Assembly (NCBI RefSeq): GCF_020283565.1 | Contig: NC_060060.1 | Coordinates: forward strand, 30,194,001 to 30,258,000 | Direction: 5' to 3' | Source of the DNA: Trifolium pratense | Taxonomy: Eukaryota; Streptophyta; Magnoliopsida; Fabales; Fabaceae | Length of the DNA: 64,000 nucleotides | Shown here: one piece after another, positions 1-11,047 of the stretch | How the letters are laid out: the number at the start of each line of letters is the position of its first letter | Numbering within the stretch: position 1 is the stretch's first letter | Notes under the pieces: generated by a model | The model's input: the letters and a program-made list of their open reading frames with translations, nothing else | What the model was told of the DNA's origin: nothing | Database searches by the model: none | Position numbers and translations under genes: made by a program

Positions 1-149
1 CCTTAAATAATTGTGAAAAATACTTCTTATCAATTATCTAAATTTTAAGATCAATTTTGTTATGAAGCAAGTAAATTTTGTTGTTCCCTAACAAGGGCAT
101 CAATTTTATACACTATTCGTCATCAAATTGTTGATTTAATGTCGTAATG

Positions 150-325
150 TATTTTTTTATTAAATAGTCTAGTGGCTAGAAAGTTTATCTTTAAAGTGAA
201 TTAGTGAAGTGTCCGGGATTTGATCAAAAATGTGATGTTTTCTTGTAGTGTGAATTTCAATCCCTACATATAAAATACGATATCTCTGTCAACTGAGTTA
301 AGCTCATGGGTACTATATTCTTCCT
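150..325 (+). repeat. Degenerate tRNA-derived SINE-like repeat
   Basis: The stretch opens with an A-box-like segment (AGTCTAGTGGCTAGAAAG), has a weak B-box-like segment (GGGATTTGATC) and ends in a tract about 'CAACTGAGTTAAGCTCATGG'. The same tail occurs twice near 25.8-25.9 kb, which supports one dispersed family. The copy is diverged and its ends are approximate. The remaining bases of 1-715 show no gene. Confidence 0.4.
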
Positions 326-715
326 ACATGATGAATAAAATGATATAACACTATTTTTATAAGGGGGAAAAAAAAAAAACTTACCTATAGTCGAGTTTTT
401 TTTCTTATTTAATTTTGAAACACGTGCAGGTAACGTAAAATAGAAAACGTGCAATACATCACGGATATGTGCACATGTTATAGAAACTTATAAAATCATT
501 CATTCATCAATATAATGTGTCATGAAACATGAAAAGAAACAGATGTCATGTTTCTATTGTAACACATTGTTCATCCTTAATTGGAGGACGATTAATTTCT
601 CTTTTTTATTGATCGATTGACTTAATTATTTATAGTCTGACTTTTCATCTATATATGTGCAAATTGTCTTGGTTCGTACGTGCATGTGTATGAATGAAGA
701 TTTTTTTTTGGGTCA

Positions 716-877
716 TGTTAACATGTGCATAAAAGGCACATGTTAAGGTTCTAAATATAGAAAATTACATTTATTGTTAGAAAAAAATTTAATGCTTAAG
801 AAGTTAAATGCACATATTCCAATATATTATTTTTACTTTTGTTTCCTTAACATGTGCCTTTGGTGCACATGTTAACA
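716..877. mobile_element. MITE with compound (self-palindromic) terminal inverted repeats
   Basis: The left end (716-748) and right end (846-877) are inverted copies of about 32 bp with few mismatches. Each arm is itself a hairpin, TTAACATGTGC facing GCACATGTTAA. The interior is AT-rich and non-coding. No clear target duplication was found, so the superfamily is open. Confidence 0.7.
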
Positions 878-983
878 TTTTCCTTTTTTTTTTTGACGGA
901 TGTGTATGAATGAAGATGGAATATATAGAATATGAGATATTCTTATATTCTATATATATGAGATATTCTTAGATGGATATGAG

Positions 984-1162
984 ATATTCTTAGATGGTCA
1001 CGTGACTAAATAAATTGTATTTGGTTATACTTATAGAAAGTAAAATAAGTATTTAAAAAAATAATTAAATAATATTTATTTTTTAAATTATTAAATGATA
1101 TATTAGTTTTTGTGAGTGTGATCAAATGCAATTTATTTGATCACGTGACCATTTAAGAATAT
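984..1162. mobile_element. Short MITE with TIRs around a CACGTG core
   Basis: Left arm 984-1028 and right arm 1118-1162 are inverted copies of about 45 bp, sharing ATTCTTAGATGGTCACGTGA on the left and its near complement on the right. The centre is AT-rich. A nearby direct repeat of GATATGAGATATTCTTA precedes it (around 903-983). The CACGTG motif is part of the TIR and is not evidence of a G-box promoter. Confidence 0.65.
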
Positions 1163-1452
1163 TTAATAGACTATAGTCGTTAGCAAAACAAGAAAAATTA
1201 TAGAGCTCGGTAAAATTTTATGTGTGATATAATATATAAATAGTTTAATAAGCAAAATAATGTGACATTTGGTGGGTCCAACATTTTACACTTTTAAGAT
1301 ATTGAATATACGCATTTCAAAACAACTTTTAAGATATTGAATATCCGTATTTCTAGTGCTTTACATAAAATATTCAAGTTATTATATATTTTGACTGGCA
1401 TGATTCCATTTTTTAATGTTCCTAATACATTACCACACATTAAATTTTGTAG

Positions 1453-1971
1453 GACACTGATATAATGTGGTTAAGAAATCCATTTGAAAGGTTAAGCAAA
1501 GACAAATCTGAAGACCTACAAATAAGCACAGACATATACCTTGGTGATCCTTGGTCAGAAAAACATCTAATCAATACCGGTTTTTTCTTTGTGAGGTCAA
1601 ACAAAAAAACCATATCCTTGTTTGAAACATGGTATGGTAAGAAAGACAATTCCACAGGAAAAAAGGAACAAGATGTGCTTATTGACCTTATTGGAGGTGG
1701 TATATTTGGACATTTGGGTCTTAAGGTTAGGTTCTTAGATACCCTCTATTTTAGTGGATTTTGCCAAGATAGTAAAGATTTCAAGTTAGTAACAATTATT
1801 CATGCTAATTGTTGTCGAAGTATCACTGCAAAGGTAGCTGATTTGAAAGCAACACTTCATGATTGGAAGAAATTTAGGAAGTTAGAGGGTAATTCTACAT
1901 TGAATGTCAATTGGTCAAGTCATGAATGGTGTTGGATGTCTTGGGGAAGACCTAATAGAACAAGGGGTTAA
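1453..1971 (+). pseudogene. Orphan last exon of a DUF271-type nucleotide-diphospho-sugar transferase
   Basis: The exon starts after a good acceptor (TTTTGTAG at 1445-1452) and reads DTDIMWLRNPF onward to a stop at 1971, about 172 residues. The DxD motif (DTD), the 'GDPW...NTGFFFVRSN' block, 'FLDTLYFSGFCQ' and 'HANCC' are those of the plant At4g15970-like family (membrane-anchored putative glycosyltransferases; substrate unknown). The reading frame is open, but no upstream exon with the N-terminal anchor or first catalytic half exists in 1-1440. It is therefore most likely a 5'-truncated copy. A sister exon lies inverted at 3522-4016 and the two are closely similar. It could be a terminal exon of a gene starting left of the window, though an intron over 1.4 kb would be needed. 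Confidence 0.75.
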
Positions 1972-2827
1972 TCATCATAATGATATAGTTGTTCATTAAT
2001 TAGTTGAATAATTATATTTGCATATGCAATTTCATTTTGTGTACTCTATCTAAAATAGACATTTGGTGGATTAAAAGGGAACATTTGAGCTTGTGAAACT
2101 TCTACATAGAGAGATTAATAAATTAAGAGAGGAATTATATATATTGCATGTTTTTAAGATTTGTGTGTGTTTTTTTTTTTTGGTCAAGAGATTTGTGTGT
2201 TTATATTCAATTAAAATTGAAGTATATGACAATGGTATTAGTTTTCTGTGTTAATTATCAGCATCGATTATTTGAGCTTTAATAAGCATATATGGTTTTA
2301 AATTATCTCGTGTACTCGTTTAATAATTCATATATTGTAATATAAGATCTATTAGTATATCTTTAAATAAGAAGAATTTTAAAAAATATTTTAAACAAAA
2401 TATAAATTATAAATTATGCAGATATCTTAATAATATCTTATTTTATATAAAAAAATATATTTAAATTTAAAATCTTTAAAAATAACGGATTATGATAGTA
2501 TGCTAGAGGTCCTGGATTCAATCTTCAACTTCATTGTAAACAAAAAAAAAAGTCTTTAAAAATATATTTAGACATATTATTCTCAGCACTCTTCGTTGAC
2601 TAAATATTATTTTGTGCATTTTTATTAAAAGGCAATAGGAAAAAGCTTAACGTAAAAAGTAAAAATATCTCAACTATGTTTGCACCATTTTACTCACCCC
2701 ACACAAACAATTAACTCTCAAATGAATTAAAAAGAGAATAAAGATACAAGAAAACTTGGGTGACTTTAATCACACTTCAATATATTTTGTGCTTTAATAT
2801 GAGCATCAAATTATTAAAAAAAAATGC

Positions 2828-2853
2828 TAACTAGTGCCCTGGGGCACTAGTTA
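2828..2853. repeat. 26-bp near-perfect palindrome
   Basis: TAACTAGTGCCC faces GGGCACTAGTTA around a two-base centre; 24 of 26 positions pair. It resembles the self-palindromic arms of the MITE at 716-877 in layout and may be a solo arm of such an element. Confidence 0.55.
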
Positions 2854-3159
2854 AAGAAACTAAATATATTGCACTCAAGAATTAAACTCGAGTTGAATTC
2901 AGTTGAAAAGATAAATTGTTTGAGAGAACTCGAATTAAATTCTTGGATGGAATAATTTTTTGGCCAAAAATTACTGATTCGAACAAATTTATGTTATACA
3001 ATATTTGGTGGATAAAAAAATATTTTGGTATTTTGTGTTGTACGACTCTTGGTATGTTGCGTTGCAAATATAGGGCAACAATAAAAATTGTCCAGAAATC
3101 AAGTCAAGGTCAGTTTAGTCAACAATTTTAATGGATCAGCAAAGCAATCTTAAAAACAA

Positions 3160-3260
3160 TTCCACTCTTAATTTTATTTTATTTTTAGTACAAAAGGCCT
3201 TCCACTCTTAATTTATTTTTATTTTTTTTAGTGCAAAAGGCCTTCCACTCTTAATTTATT
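3160..3260. repeat. Tandem repeat, about 40-43 bp unit, 2.5 copies
   Basis: Units begin at 3160, 3200 and 3243 with TTCCACTCTTAATTT and end with 'GCAAAAGGCC' or 'ACAAAAGGCC'. Unit lengths differ through T-run variation. Confidence 0.75.
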
Positions 3261-4192
3261 AATCCAATTTTACAGTGAAGGTAAAGGTCCCCCAAATGTC
3301 TATTTTATATATAATACACAAAATGAAAATACATATGTAACTGGGCATTTTGTTGTCCGTTTACCATTTATTCAAGTGTAATTATCCTACGCATATATAT
3401 AAGAAAGTAAATAAATACTCAGTCCATATGTAAATATTATTATTCAACTAAAATAAACTATATATAATAATGATAATATTTGTAACCATATATATAAGTA
3501 TTTTTCTTTTCTATCAAGTCATTACCATGACTGCATACACGACTCATGACTTGTCCAATGAATATTTGTTGTAGCATTAACCTCTAAGCTCTTAAATTTC
3601 TTCCAATCATAAAGAGTCATCTTTAAATCATCTATCTTTGCAGTGATGCTTCGACAACAATTTGCATGAACAGTGGTTACTGCCCTAAAATCTTTACTAT
3701 CTTGACAAAATCCACTAAAATAGAGGGTATCCAAAAACCTAACCTTGAGTCCTAAATGTCCAATTATACCACTTTTAATGAGGTCAAGAAGAACATCTTG
3801 CTCTTTTTTTCCAGTTGAATTGTCTTTTTATCCATACCATGTTTCGAACAAAGTTATGGTCTTGTTGTTCGATCTTATGAAGAAAAATCCAGTATTGATT
3901 GGTTGTTTTTGTAACCAAGGATCACCAAGGTATTTGTCTGTGCTGATTTGAAGATCTTCAGTCTCATTCTTACTCAACCTTTTAAATGGATTTCTTAACC
4001 ACATTACATCAGTGTCCTACAAAAGAATGAAGTGATGCAAGTAAATATATATAGTGAAAATGCAATTACAAGTGAGAGTGTCTACAAGTCCTAGCTCAAC
4101 TGAAAAATAAACATTAGTTACAATATTGTTTAGAATAATGTATCTAGCGAAAAATATTTTCACGACATGAGGTTGCAACTAGTTATTGCCTT

Positions 4193-4285
4193 TTTTATTT
4201 TTGTTTACAACAGAGCAGATGATCGAACCTATGATCTCTTGTATACTATCTAAATTTCTAACCACTAAACCAAACTTAATGGTTT
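4193..4285 (-). mobile_element. tRNA-derived SINE with 12-bp target duplication
   Basis: On the minus strand an A-box (GGTTTAGTGGTTAG) is followed by a B-box (GGTTCGATCATC) and an A-rich end. AGTTATTGCCTT flanks it perfectly at 4181-4192 and 4286-4297. It sits in intron 2 of the DUF271 pseudogene. Confidence 0.8.
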
Positions 4286-5202
4286 AGTTATTGCCTTATC
4301 GACTTATTATCACAAATACATTTATGATTTAAGTCTAAAGTTAAGAGCAAAGCGGTTTAGAGAATTCAAATGGAACCCGAATTAAAAAGAATTCAGATAA
4401 AATACAGATTAAGTTAGGTGACTAGATTGACCAGATCACACAAATTCGTAAACACGAATTACAGATTAAAACAGTTATATGACTAACATTAGTTCACCAC
4501 GAATCTACATAGTTAAAATCTCAAAATAGCGTAACCAAGTTTTTTTTTTCACAAAATTAAGAAAAAGAAGTGAGAGTATTTGATAAAAATCTCAATTACT
4601 TCACAAATTCTTAAACGTGATGTGATGGCATTTATACGGTAGTCAAAATAATTTCATAGTGTGGCAAAAAACTTGATTATTTATTTTGACACGCTAGGAA
4701 ATTAATCTCATCTTGGATGCTTAATCACATGCAAGGTTTTTTGCCACTCTCTAAAAACGTGTTATCTAGAAATTGAGTTGTAGTCTTCTCCAATCACAAA
4801 TTTAGATTGTGGAATTAATTGAGTCACACATTTCTCCACACCCATTAGGTTAAAGATCATTCTTTAATTTGAGTATGCTTTATTTGTTAATCTACACATA
4901 AATATCTAATAATGTTGAAGAGGAAAAAAGCATATATAAAAGTATATAAATTAATTATATAGATACATATTTTTTGCCATATACTACAAAGTATGCAACT
5001 TCAACATTTTTTATTTATTTATTAATCATCTGGTTTTTAGGGGAATGAGCATAAGTAATCAAGAGTTCAGCCGTAAGATTAAGAAAGTATGACCAATTGT
5101 TTTCACTAGGAATCAAATTTGGATTCTCCTGAACGATTCATCTAATTAGAAGGAACTTATTAACCACTTGAGCTCAATGTCTTGGTTTACAACTTGAACA
5201 TT

Positions 5203-5360
5203 CTTTTATTGGCTTTCACCACCAGTTTAATCTGATTCGGGGGGGTCAGTTCTGGCATCAAGTGGTTTCAGCCCCCTTCCGATTGCAGTTGCGGGGATCA
5301 AACCATGGTTCTCCCTACCAAGTTCAGCGCCAATCACCACTGAACCGACTAACTATTGGT
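5203..5360 (-). mobile_element. tRNA-derived SINE, second family
   Basis: On the minus strand it contains GGTTCAGTGGTGATTGG, a B-box-like TTTGATCCCCGCAACTGC and 'CCACTTGATGCCAGAACT'. Flanks ACAACTTGAACATT (5189-5202) and ACAGCTTGAACATT (5361-5374) look like a 14-bp target duplication with one mismatch. A plus-strand relative is at 19853-19980. Confidence 0.75.
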
Positions 5361-6350
5361 ACAGCTTGAACATTTTGATAAACAACTTTTTGACTTTGAA
5401 TAATTAAACGGTATTTATAATTTATGGCATTGATCTGTACCAAAAAAAAATTATGGCATTGATTGATAGAAATTAGGAAAAAAATAAGTACTATATAAAT
5501 GTTTTATTTCTTTCAAGTTTTGACTTTTGACTAACCTTTTCTAATTATGTAATGTAATTAATGTTTAAGAAAATAGGATTTTTTTTAATACTGCTATGAT
5601 GCATTTCAACATGAGAAAGAGACACTAACATCTAAAACCAAATGAAAACTGACTTACCGTGAAAATGAAGTTGTAGCCACGTTTTAGAACTTCCAAGAGA
5701 AAATAAGTCGTCCTCCACATCATCTTAATGAAATCTTGAGACATGTAAAATTTTTCACCTCCAAAATCAACACCATTTGTTTCCAATCTATAGCAATTCA
5801 ACCGCAAAAATTTGCATCGATCGTAGGCCGTTCGATCAACGGCTACAATGAGAAGGTTATCAATCAAAGATCTTGTTCTTTTTCCAAGCCAAAAGCTACT
5901 TAAAAATAAATCAAACATGGTGATTGCATCACCCTCTACATCTTGTTCTACATAAGCCTTATTTACTATAGCAATTATCAAGGTTTTGTTTTTTCCCTTT
6001 GAAGCTTTTGCCAAAGCTAGCTCTTTCAAGATCATCTCCATATGTTTCATTACCATTGGTACTCTACATTAATAATAAAGAAAAAAGTATAATTATTGAA
6101 AAATTCAATCAAGTCATATAAGAATATGTACATTGTTTTGAAGCAAAAAAAATTAAGAAATAATTATTTTTTATAGATGATTTGAACGTACCATGTTTGA
6201 TTGGTGTTGGCAGAGTAATTGGTTATGTGATAGAAGTAATTGAGAGGATAAAGATGAGAAGAAAGACCAGTGGTAAATGAATGTAAGACCAACAAAGAGT
6301 AATGCTACCATTGTAAAACTCCCAAGTGTTTTCTTAGGATTATCCATCAT

Positions 6351-7788
6351 TAATAATTATTTCTGAACCTTTTTGTGATTTGTGAAGATATACAAATTAA
6401 ATCAAGATTGAGAGATATGTGTATTATGAATCACAAAACGGATGAGTTGGTTGATTTCAATAAAATAATTTTTAAGTAAATTACACTTTCCTCTATTGAG
6501 TGATACGATTAAATTAGATTGTCATAGTATCAATGTATCATCCCAAACAATAGGGACCATTTAACCCTAATATTAAAGGATTAGAATCAAATGAAACCAA
6601 AATGTCAAAATTAATTTGACACCAAATCTCATGTCTTTATTTTATTTAATCCAATGGCTTAAAATAATCACTAAAATAATTAACACTATCAAATATTATT
6701 TGATCTGTCTCCCAAATCTTTTCCATAATAACAGATTTTGTACCTAAATAAAAAAAAAAACATTTATCACAATCCTTCGTGCCCTTTACCTTCTTCTGTT
6801 GCTAAATTCTTTAGACACATGACATATCCATGGCTGCAAGGATTTTTCTCAATAGTTCTCAATACTTGGATAAACAACTTATACGAATGCTTATAGTATT
6901 AAAGTTTTTAATACTAGACTTTATGTCATAATTACAATTTACAGCTCACAAGGGCCTCTGACCAATTTAAAATCTCCATTTCAGTTTATATTCTAAATTT
7001 ATTTAATTGTTTACTCTAAGGGTTTGTTTGGTTCAACGGAGGGGAGGGGAGGGATTTTAATGAAGGGAAGGGGAAGAGAGGGGAGGTGAGGCGGAGTATT
7101 TTAATTAAATATATGTTTGGTTCAAAAGAGGAGAGGGGAGGGGAAGTGAGGTATTTTAATTAAATATATGTTTGGTTCACAAGGGGAGGGGATATATTTT
7201 AAAATTAATTTATTTTTTACCCTTAAAATCTTATACTCCCCTCTATTTTTACTAGTTTCACAGTTACTAATTCGATACATTATTTCTTCATCCACCCTTT
7301 CTCTCTCGGAGCTCATACTATAGCTTAATTTTCTCTTACGAGAAATCCGAACATAACAATAAACAATTATACATATAAGTTGAACTACAACTCTTTAGCG
7401 CAAATCAAATCATGTATTAAAAGTAATTTCTCCATCTTGACCATCCATCTAATTCACATAAACCTATAATATAATAATTTAACAAACCATCAATAATCCT
7501 ATAAAAAATTAACACTTACTAATATGTTAAATCATATACACTGTTTCAAAAAATAAAAAGAATAAACCATATACACATAAGATACTTATACTACATATAA
7601 GTTTCAACGCATATACTATATATTACCTTTGTTATGTCATTAAAATTGACTTCAAAATGGGGTGAGGCACCAAAAGTAAAAAAAAATACAAAATAGGAGG
7701 ACCAAAAAACTAATAGATCATATTCATTGATCTTTGAAAAAGCTTGACCTAGTTATTGCAGAGCTCTCTTTCTCTCCAAATCAAATCA
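6351..7788. other. Intergenic, no gene seen
   Basis: AT-rich. It contains the upstream region of the DUF271 pseudogene and the purine-rich repeat at 7027-7200. No open frame with recognisable protein similarity was found on either strand. Confidence 0.55.
7027..7200. repeat. Purine-rich tandem repeat, three units
   Basis: Three units each begin TTTGGTTCA and run through GGGGAGGGG-type tracts; the first two continue into TATTTTAATTAAATATATG. Unit starts are near 7027, 7113 and 7170. It resembles the ends of abundant plant MITEs that start 'GTTTGTTTGGTTCA', but the matching inverted end was not found. Confidence 0.6.
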
Positions 7789-8080
7789 ATGGCACTTAAT
7801 GCAATCAAGAGGTGCTCCAAATCTATGGCATTTCAATTTCATCAAGCAATCAAGCACTACCCCAAACCATCTCTCTCACTCTCTCTTTATCTTCCTTCTC
7901 AAACTTCTCCATCCACCAATCCCATTCCTTTTACTCCAAACCTATGACATTTCATCAAGCATTCAAGAGCTACTCCAAATCTATGGCATCTCATCAAGCA
8001 TTCAAGCACTTCTCCAAACCATCTCTCTCACTGTCCTCTCTATCTTCCTTCTCAAACTTCTCCTCCAACTCAGGTATATC
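7789..8080 (+). pseudogene. Presequence-like first exon with internal duplication, frame broken
   Basis: ATG at 7789 opens MALNAIKRCSKSMAFQFHQ, rich in Arg, Lys, Ser and amphipathic residues like a mitochondrial presequence, but it stops at 7947. The block reading 'SKSMAF..HQA.KH..KPSLSLS' appears again in another frame (about 7980-8070), showing an internal tandem duplication of roughly 170 bp that broke the frame. A donor-like AACTCAG|GTATAT lies at 8080. No downstream exon was recognised on this strand. The parent gene is unknown; it may also be a chance low-complexity frame. Confidence 0.35.
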
Positions 8081-8575
8081 TAATTTCTTTTTCCCCCTTC
8101 GATTTTTTTCTTCTTCTTTTGGTGTGATTTATGATGAATATATCTTGACCCTACATATTTATGACTAATATTAGCAAAACAGAAAATGCACATAAACCGT
8201 TTGATAAAATGTTTAGATGAAATAAATGTTTGTGCACTGTAGAAACCCTTAAATTTTGTGAACAGTTACTGTTGTAGTCTGTCATGAGATGTTTGTCCTT
8301 ACTTAAACCACAACAAGGAGCCTAGGAATTCACATGTAGTGTCCAAGTGTATCTCGAACTAAATTGTTCATGGGGGAAAATCATAACAGTATGCAAGATA
8401 ATAATGAAAACCAAAAAACCAAATGGAATTCAATTATATGGGTTGAACTTGCAGCCCTTGCATTTCTTAGAAACTTAGCCTAACTTAGCCTATCCAGACA
8501 CTGCTCATAAATTCACCATCGCGAGTTAGAAAACAGTTTATGAGAGAGTGAGTGAGAGAGAGAGAGAGAGTGCAC

Positions 8576-8640
8576 CTAAACCTCCTTTCAGTAGCATTTC
8601 CACTGGCCAATACCTTTGCTCTAGCAGCCTGAGGGGATTC
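8576..8640 (-). other. Unidentified exon-like segment
   Basis: A 65-nt open stretch bounded by ATACAG and GTGCAC splice-like sites. It reads ESPQAARAKVLASGNATERR in one frame. I do not recognise the protein. It lies downstream of the eIF2B-alpha fragment on the same strand but matches nothing I know of that subunit. The rest of 8081-9175 shows no gene. Confidence 0.3.
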
Positions 8641-9175
8641 CTGTATCACAAATGAAATTTTAGTCCATTTTTATAACAGCGAACCTTTTGAGCATTATAG
8701 AGGACACAAGCAATCACATGCACTTGATAACACACTTCAAAAAGATCCAATAATTTTTTTTTGAACAAGAAAAGATCCAATAATTTAATATATCGTAATA
8801 ATATTTATAAACTCAACGTCTTATCCAATTTTTTATAAATGTTTTCAATTGGGTTATCTTCTTTTGAAAGTGCCTGAAGGACATAGAAGCCTTGTTACAT
8901 GCTTATAATGTAGTAGCATAACCTTTACACAGCATCAAGCTTTACAATTAAACACAAATATTTCACCTTAAAAGACATTCAAAATGTTTTTAATAGCTCT
9001 AGTGATGAAATGTTTCGAACAATTGATAACAAGAGAGCATTTCAGTTCCATTGCCTTTTTACCTTCTCGATCATTTGTCACAGAATAAATTTTATAATTT
9101 ATTGTTTCATAAGAGAAACTGTCTTGAACTTAAGCCAACGTTTTAAAAAAATCAGACGAAAATTATATGTTGTGA

Positions 9176-9605
9176 TTATAAGTATAGCTGAATGAGCTCA
9201 TCACTAACAACGGATGGAGTAAGAACACCTAAATCTGTGAAAAGCAGAGTTAGATATTGAGGAGGAGTATAATCCCGGGCAGAGCATTCAACGTCAACCT
9301 TCAATGGATTAGGTACACCAAAATCAACTGGTCGTATGGCCGGCACCAAATCCTTTTGGTCCAGAGGGTAATGACGAGAAAACTGCAGAGTAACACAAAC
9401 AGAACATGTAATTAGACAAGAGCAATTCCTATTTCGCAGAACGATGCAGGGATTCTAAAGTAACAACTGAAATATTAGATTGATAAGTGTAAGTGGTAGC
9501 TAGTGAAAAGTACCTTGTAGCTTTCGGCAGCCACATAGACTGGCTTATTCATACTCTTTGCAACCAATGCAATTTGGTATGTCCCCATCATGTTAATTAT
9601 ACCAT
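9176..9605 (-). pseudogene. C-terminal fragment of eIF2B subunit alpha
   Basis: Two exons on the minus strand. The upstream one (about 9605-9514) reads GIINMMGTYQIALVAKSMNK then VAAESYK before an AAG|GTACTT donor. The next (9382-9176), after CTGCAG, reads FSRHYPLDQKDL and continues to 'PPQYLTLLFTDLGVLTPS' and VSDELIQLYL plus stop. This is the conserved C-terminal Rossmann-like half of the alpha regulatory subunit of the eIF2B guanine-nucleotide exchange factor (the LLFTDLGVLTPS and SDELI.LYL endings are typical of alpha, not beta or delta). Everything upstream is absent: the frame ends in a minisatellite and an opposite-strand papain-like frame. It is an intact-looking tail without a gene body, so a pseudogene fragment. 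Confidence 0.8.
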
Positions 9606-9650
9606 TAAATCAATTCTAACCATGTCATTTTCTTGAGCAGTTTAAGACAA

Positions 9651-9697
9651 TTAGTTCTTAATGGTATAGTTCTTAATGGTTTAGTTCTTAATGATTT
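9651..9697. repeat. 15-16 bp minisatellite, three units
   Basis: Units of TAGTTCTTAATGGTT type lie at 9651, 9667 and 9682. It sits exactly between the broken end of the eIF2B-alpha fragment and the papain-like exon, so it may mark a recombination junction. In frame it gives the repeated residues LNG/LND. Confidence 0.7.
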
Positions 9698-9717
9698 AAT
9701 TGTTTTGATTTACACAG

Positions 9718-10457
9718 GGCGCAAACGCGGAAAGAAAGATTCTGGTCTTCCAAAGGAGATTAATTGGAAGAACTCGGGGGTTTTAACCCCCGTCAAAGAT
9801 CAAGGCAATACGGCCTACTGTCCGCTAATTGCAGGCGTGACTGCCATGGAGAGCTTGATAACAATTCAACGTCAACAGAGAGGTATCGAGATCGAGAAGC
9901 CGGTCCAACTATCGATGAAATATATTGTAGATTACTTCGCTGAAAGATATGGAAAGAAGGGTTTTCATGTTTCTAGACACGGTACACAAATGATGTTTGT
10001 CATGGACTTTTTGGAAGAAAAGGGGCTCCCTTTAGAAGAGGATTATCGTTTTGAGGGCTTTGATCGACGTGGGTCGGGCGTTTCTGAATGTAGGGCTATG
10101 AAGTACCACATTGACGACTACCGGTTCTTGGGGAAGCCAAACCAAGAACGAATTATGCAGCAATTAGTTAAGCAGCCCGTCGTTGCAGCTGTTGATGCAT
10201 CTACATGGTACAGCAATGGCACTTGGAAGGACATAATCCAGAGACCAAAAGCTCCTGCACCAAAAACTTATTCCTTAACTCATGACATAGTGATCGTGGG
10301 GTACGGGAAAACCAAGAAGGGAATACCCTTTTGGGACGTTAGAGACTCCAATTTCACTGATCGTGGCATGAAGGGTTATCTGAAAATTCATAGAGGAAGT
10401 AATGCCTTTGGCATTGAACAAGAGATATATTACCCTATTATCACAAAAGCCTATTAG
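9718..10457 (+). pseudogene. Papain-like (C1A) cysteine peptidase homologue with altered active site
   Basis: After an acceptor (TTTACACAG) a single exon reads KRGKKDSGLPKEINW and on to a stop at 10457, about 245 residues, covering a mature C1A domain. The Gln of the oxyanion hole and the nucleophile-position Cys are kept (VKDQGNTAYCPLIAG), but the usual CGSCWAFS is replaced, with Pro after the Cys. The catalytic-His region is kept (THDIVIVGYG). The Asn of NSW is Asp (VRDSNF) and the Trp is lost. There is no signal peptide or inhibitory prodomain, and the first in-frame ATG (9846) lies after the Cys. Known C1A enzymes are secreted or vacuolar and synthesised with a propeptide. This looks like a degenerate, 5'-truncated copy whose long clean frame argues for recent origin or selection. 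An upstream exon was not found. Confidence 0.65.
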
Positions 10458-11047
10458 CTTTATTTGGTATTTGATTTGTAATTTGTTTTAGACTTGCGAT
10501 TTCTGAGTTTGTTCTTTTCATTTGACATTGAACAGATCTATTATCATATTATTGAGTTTGTTTTATCATTTACCGAACCTCCATCATTTCCTGAATTTAA
10601 TGCGAGGACTGTTCACAAAGGAAACAAAGTATCGCACACAGAAATAAGATAGCTAGCATTCATGTCATTTAAAACACCAAGCAACCAACAACACATGAAC
10701 GAAACTTAATAGGCATCATCCTAACATACATATGAACACATGCCTCTTTTTAGGTTTTCAGAAATCATCATAGAAAAGTGCAGGATTAATAAAAACAGAA
10801 CTGATTGTCTAAATTATCCCACAGAGAAACCGGTAGAATATTCTACTACATTTCAAGTACCTGTAGTTTAAGGAAGGACTCAGAGTTCTACTACATTTCA
10901 AATTTTTTGGCAGGGTCTGCAGCAAACAGGGTCTCGAGTAAATTTTTTGACGTAAAACAGCCATGTTTGAAATATAGGCATCTAAGTAATGTACAATGAA
11001 TCCTCCCAAGGTGTGTTGATAAAAATATTCTAAAAGAATGTGTTTAC
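10458..11047. other. Gap where EDM2-like 3' exons would be expected; nothing seen
   Basis: On the minus strand, the next exons of an EDM2 protein (a methyltransferase-like C-terminal domain) should follow the donor at 11047. I could not find them here. No other gene was recognised. Confidence 0.5.

Larger units (their letters stand above)
1972..3521. other. Intergenic, AT-rich, no gene seen
   Basis: Between the two inverted DUF271 copies. It holds a truncated SINE (about 2485-2552, ending in an A-run), a short palindrome (2828-2853) and a three-unit tandem repeat (3160-3260). No supported coding sequence was found. Confidence 0.6.
3522..6350 (-). pseudogene. DUF271-type nucleotide-diphospho-sugar transferase with in-frame stop
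   Basis: Three exons on the minus strand. Exon 1 (6350-6192) encodes a short cytoplasmic N-terminus and one hydrophobic segment (about residues 14-31), as expected of a type II Golgi protein. Exon 2 (about 6061 to 5658) has the first half, with 'KTLIIAIVNKAYVEQD' and 'IVAVDRTAYDRC', and ends FIFT at a GTAAGT donor. Exon 3 (4016-3522) continues in phase with DTDVMWLRNPF (DxD motif), then meets TAA at 3830-3828, after LFETWYG. The frame reopens unchanged to 'FLDTLYFSGFCQ' and 'HANCC', so the stop removes roughly the last 100 residues. The exon 1/2 junction also does not keep phase with the obvious ATG|GTACGT donor. The sister exon at 1453-1971 has AAG where this has TAA. A truncated protein cannot be excluded. 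Confidence 0.8.

Noticed and set aside
984..1162. CACGTG boxes as a regulatory cluster
   Set aside because: They are mirror copies in MITE terminal repeats.
9176..9605. eIF2B beta subunit
   Set aside because: First thought, but the LLFTDLGVLTPS and SDELI.LYL ending belongs to the alpha subunit.
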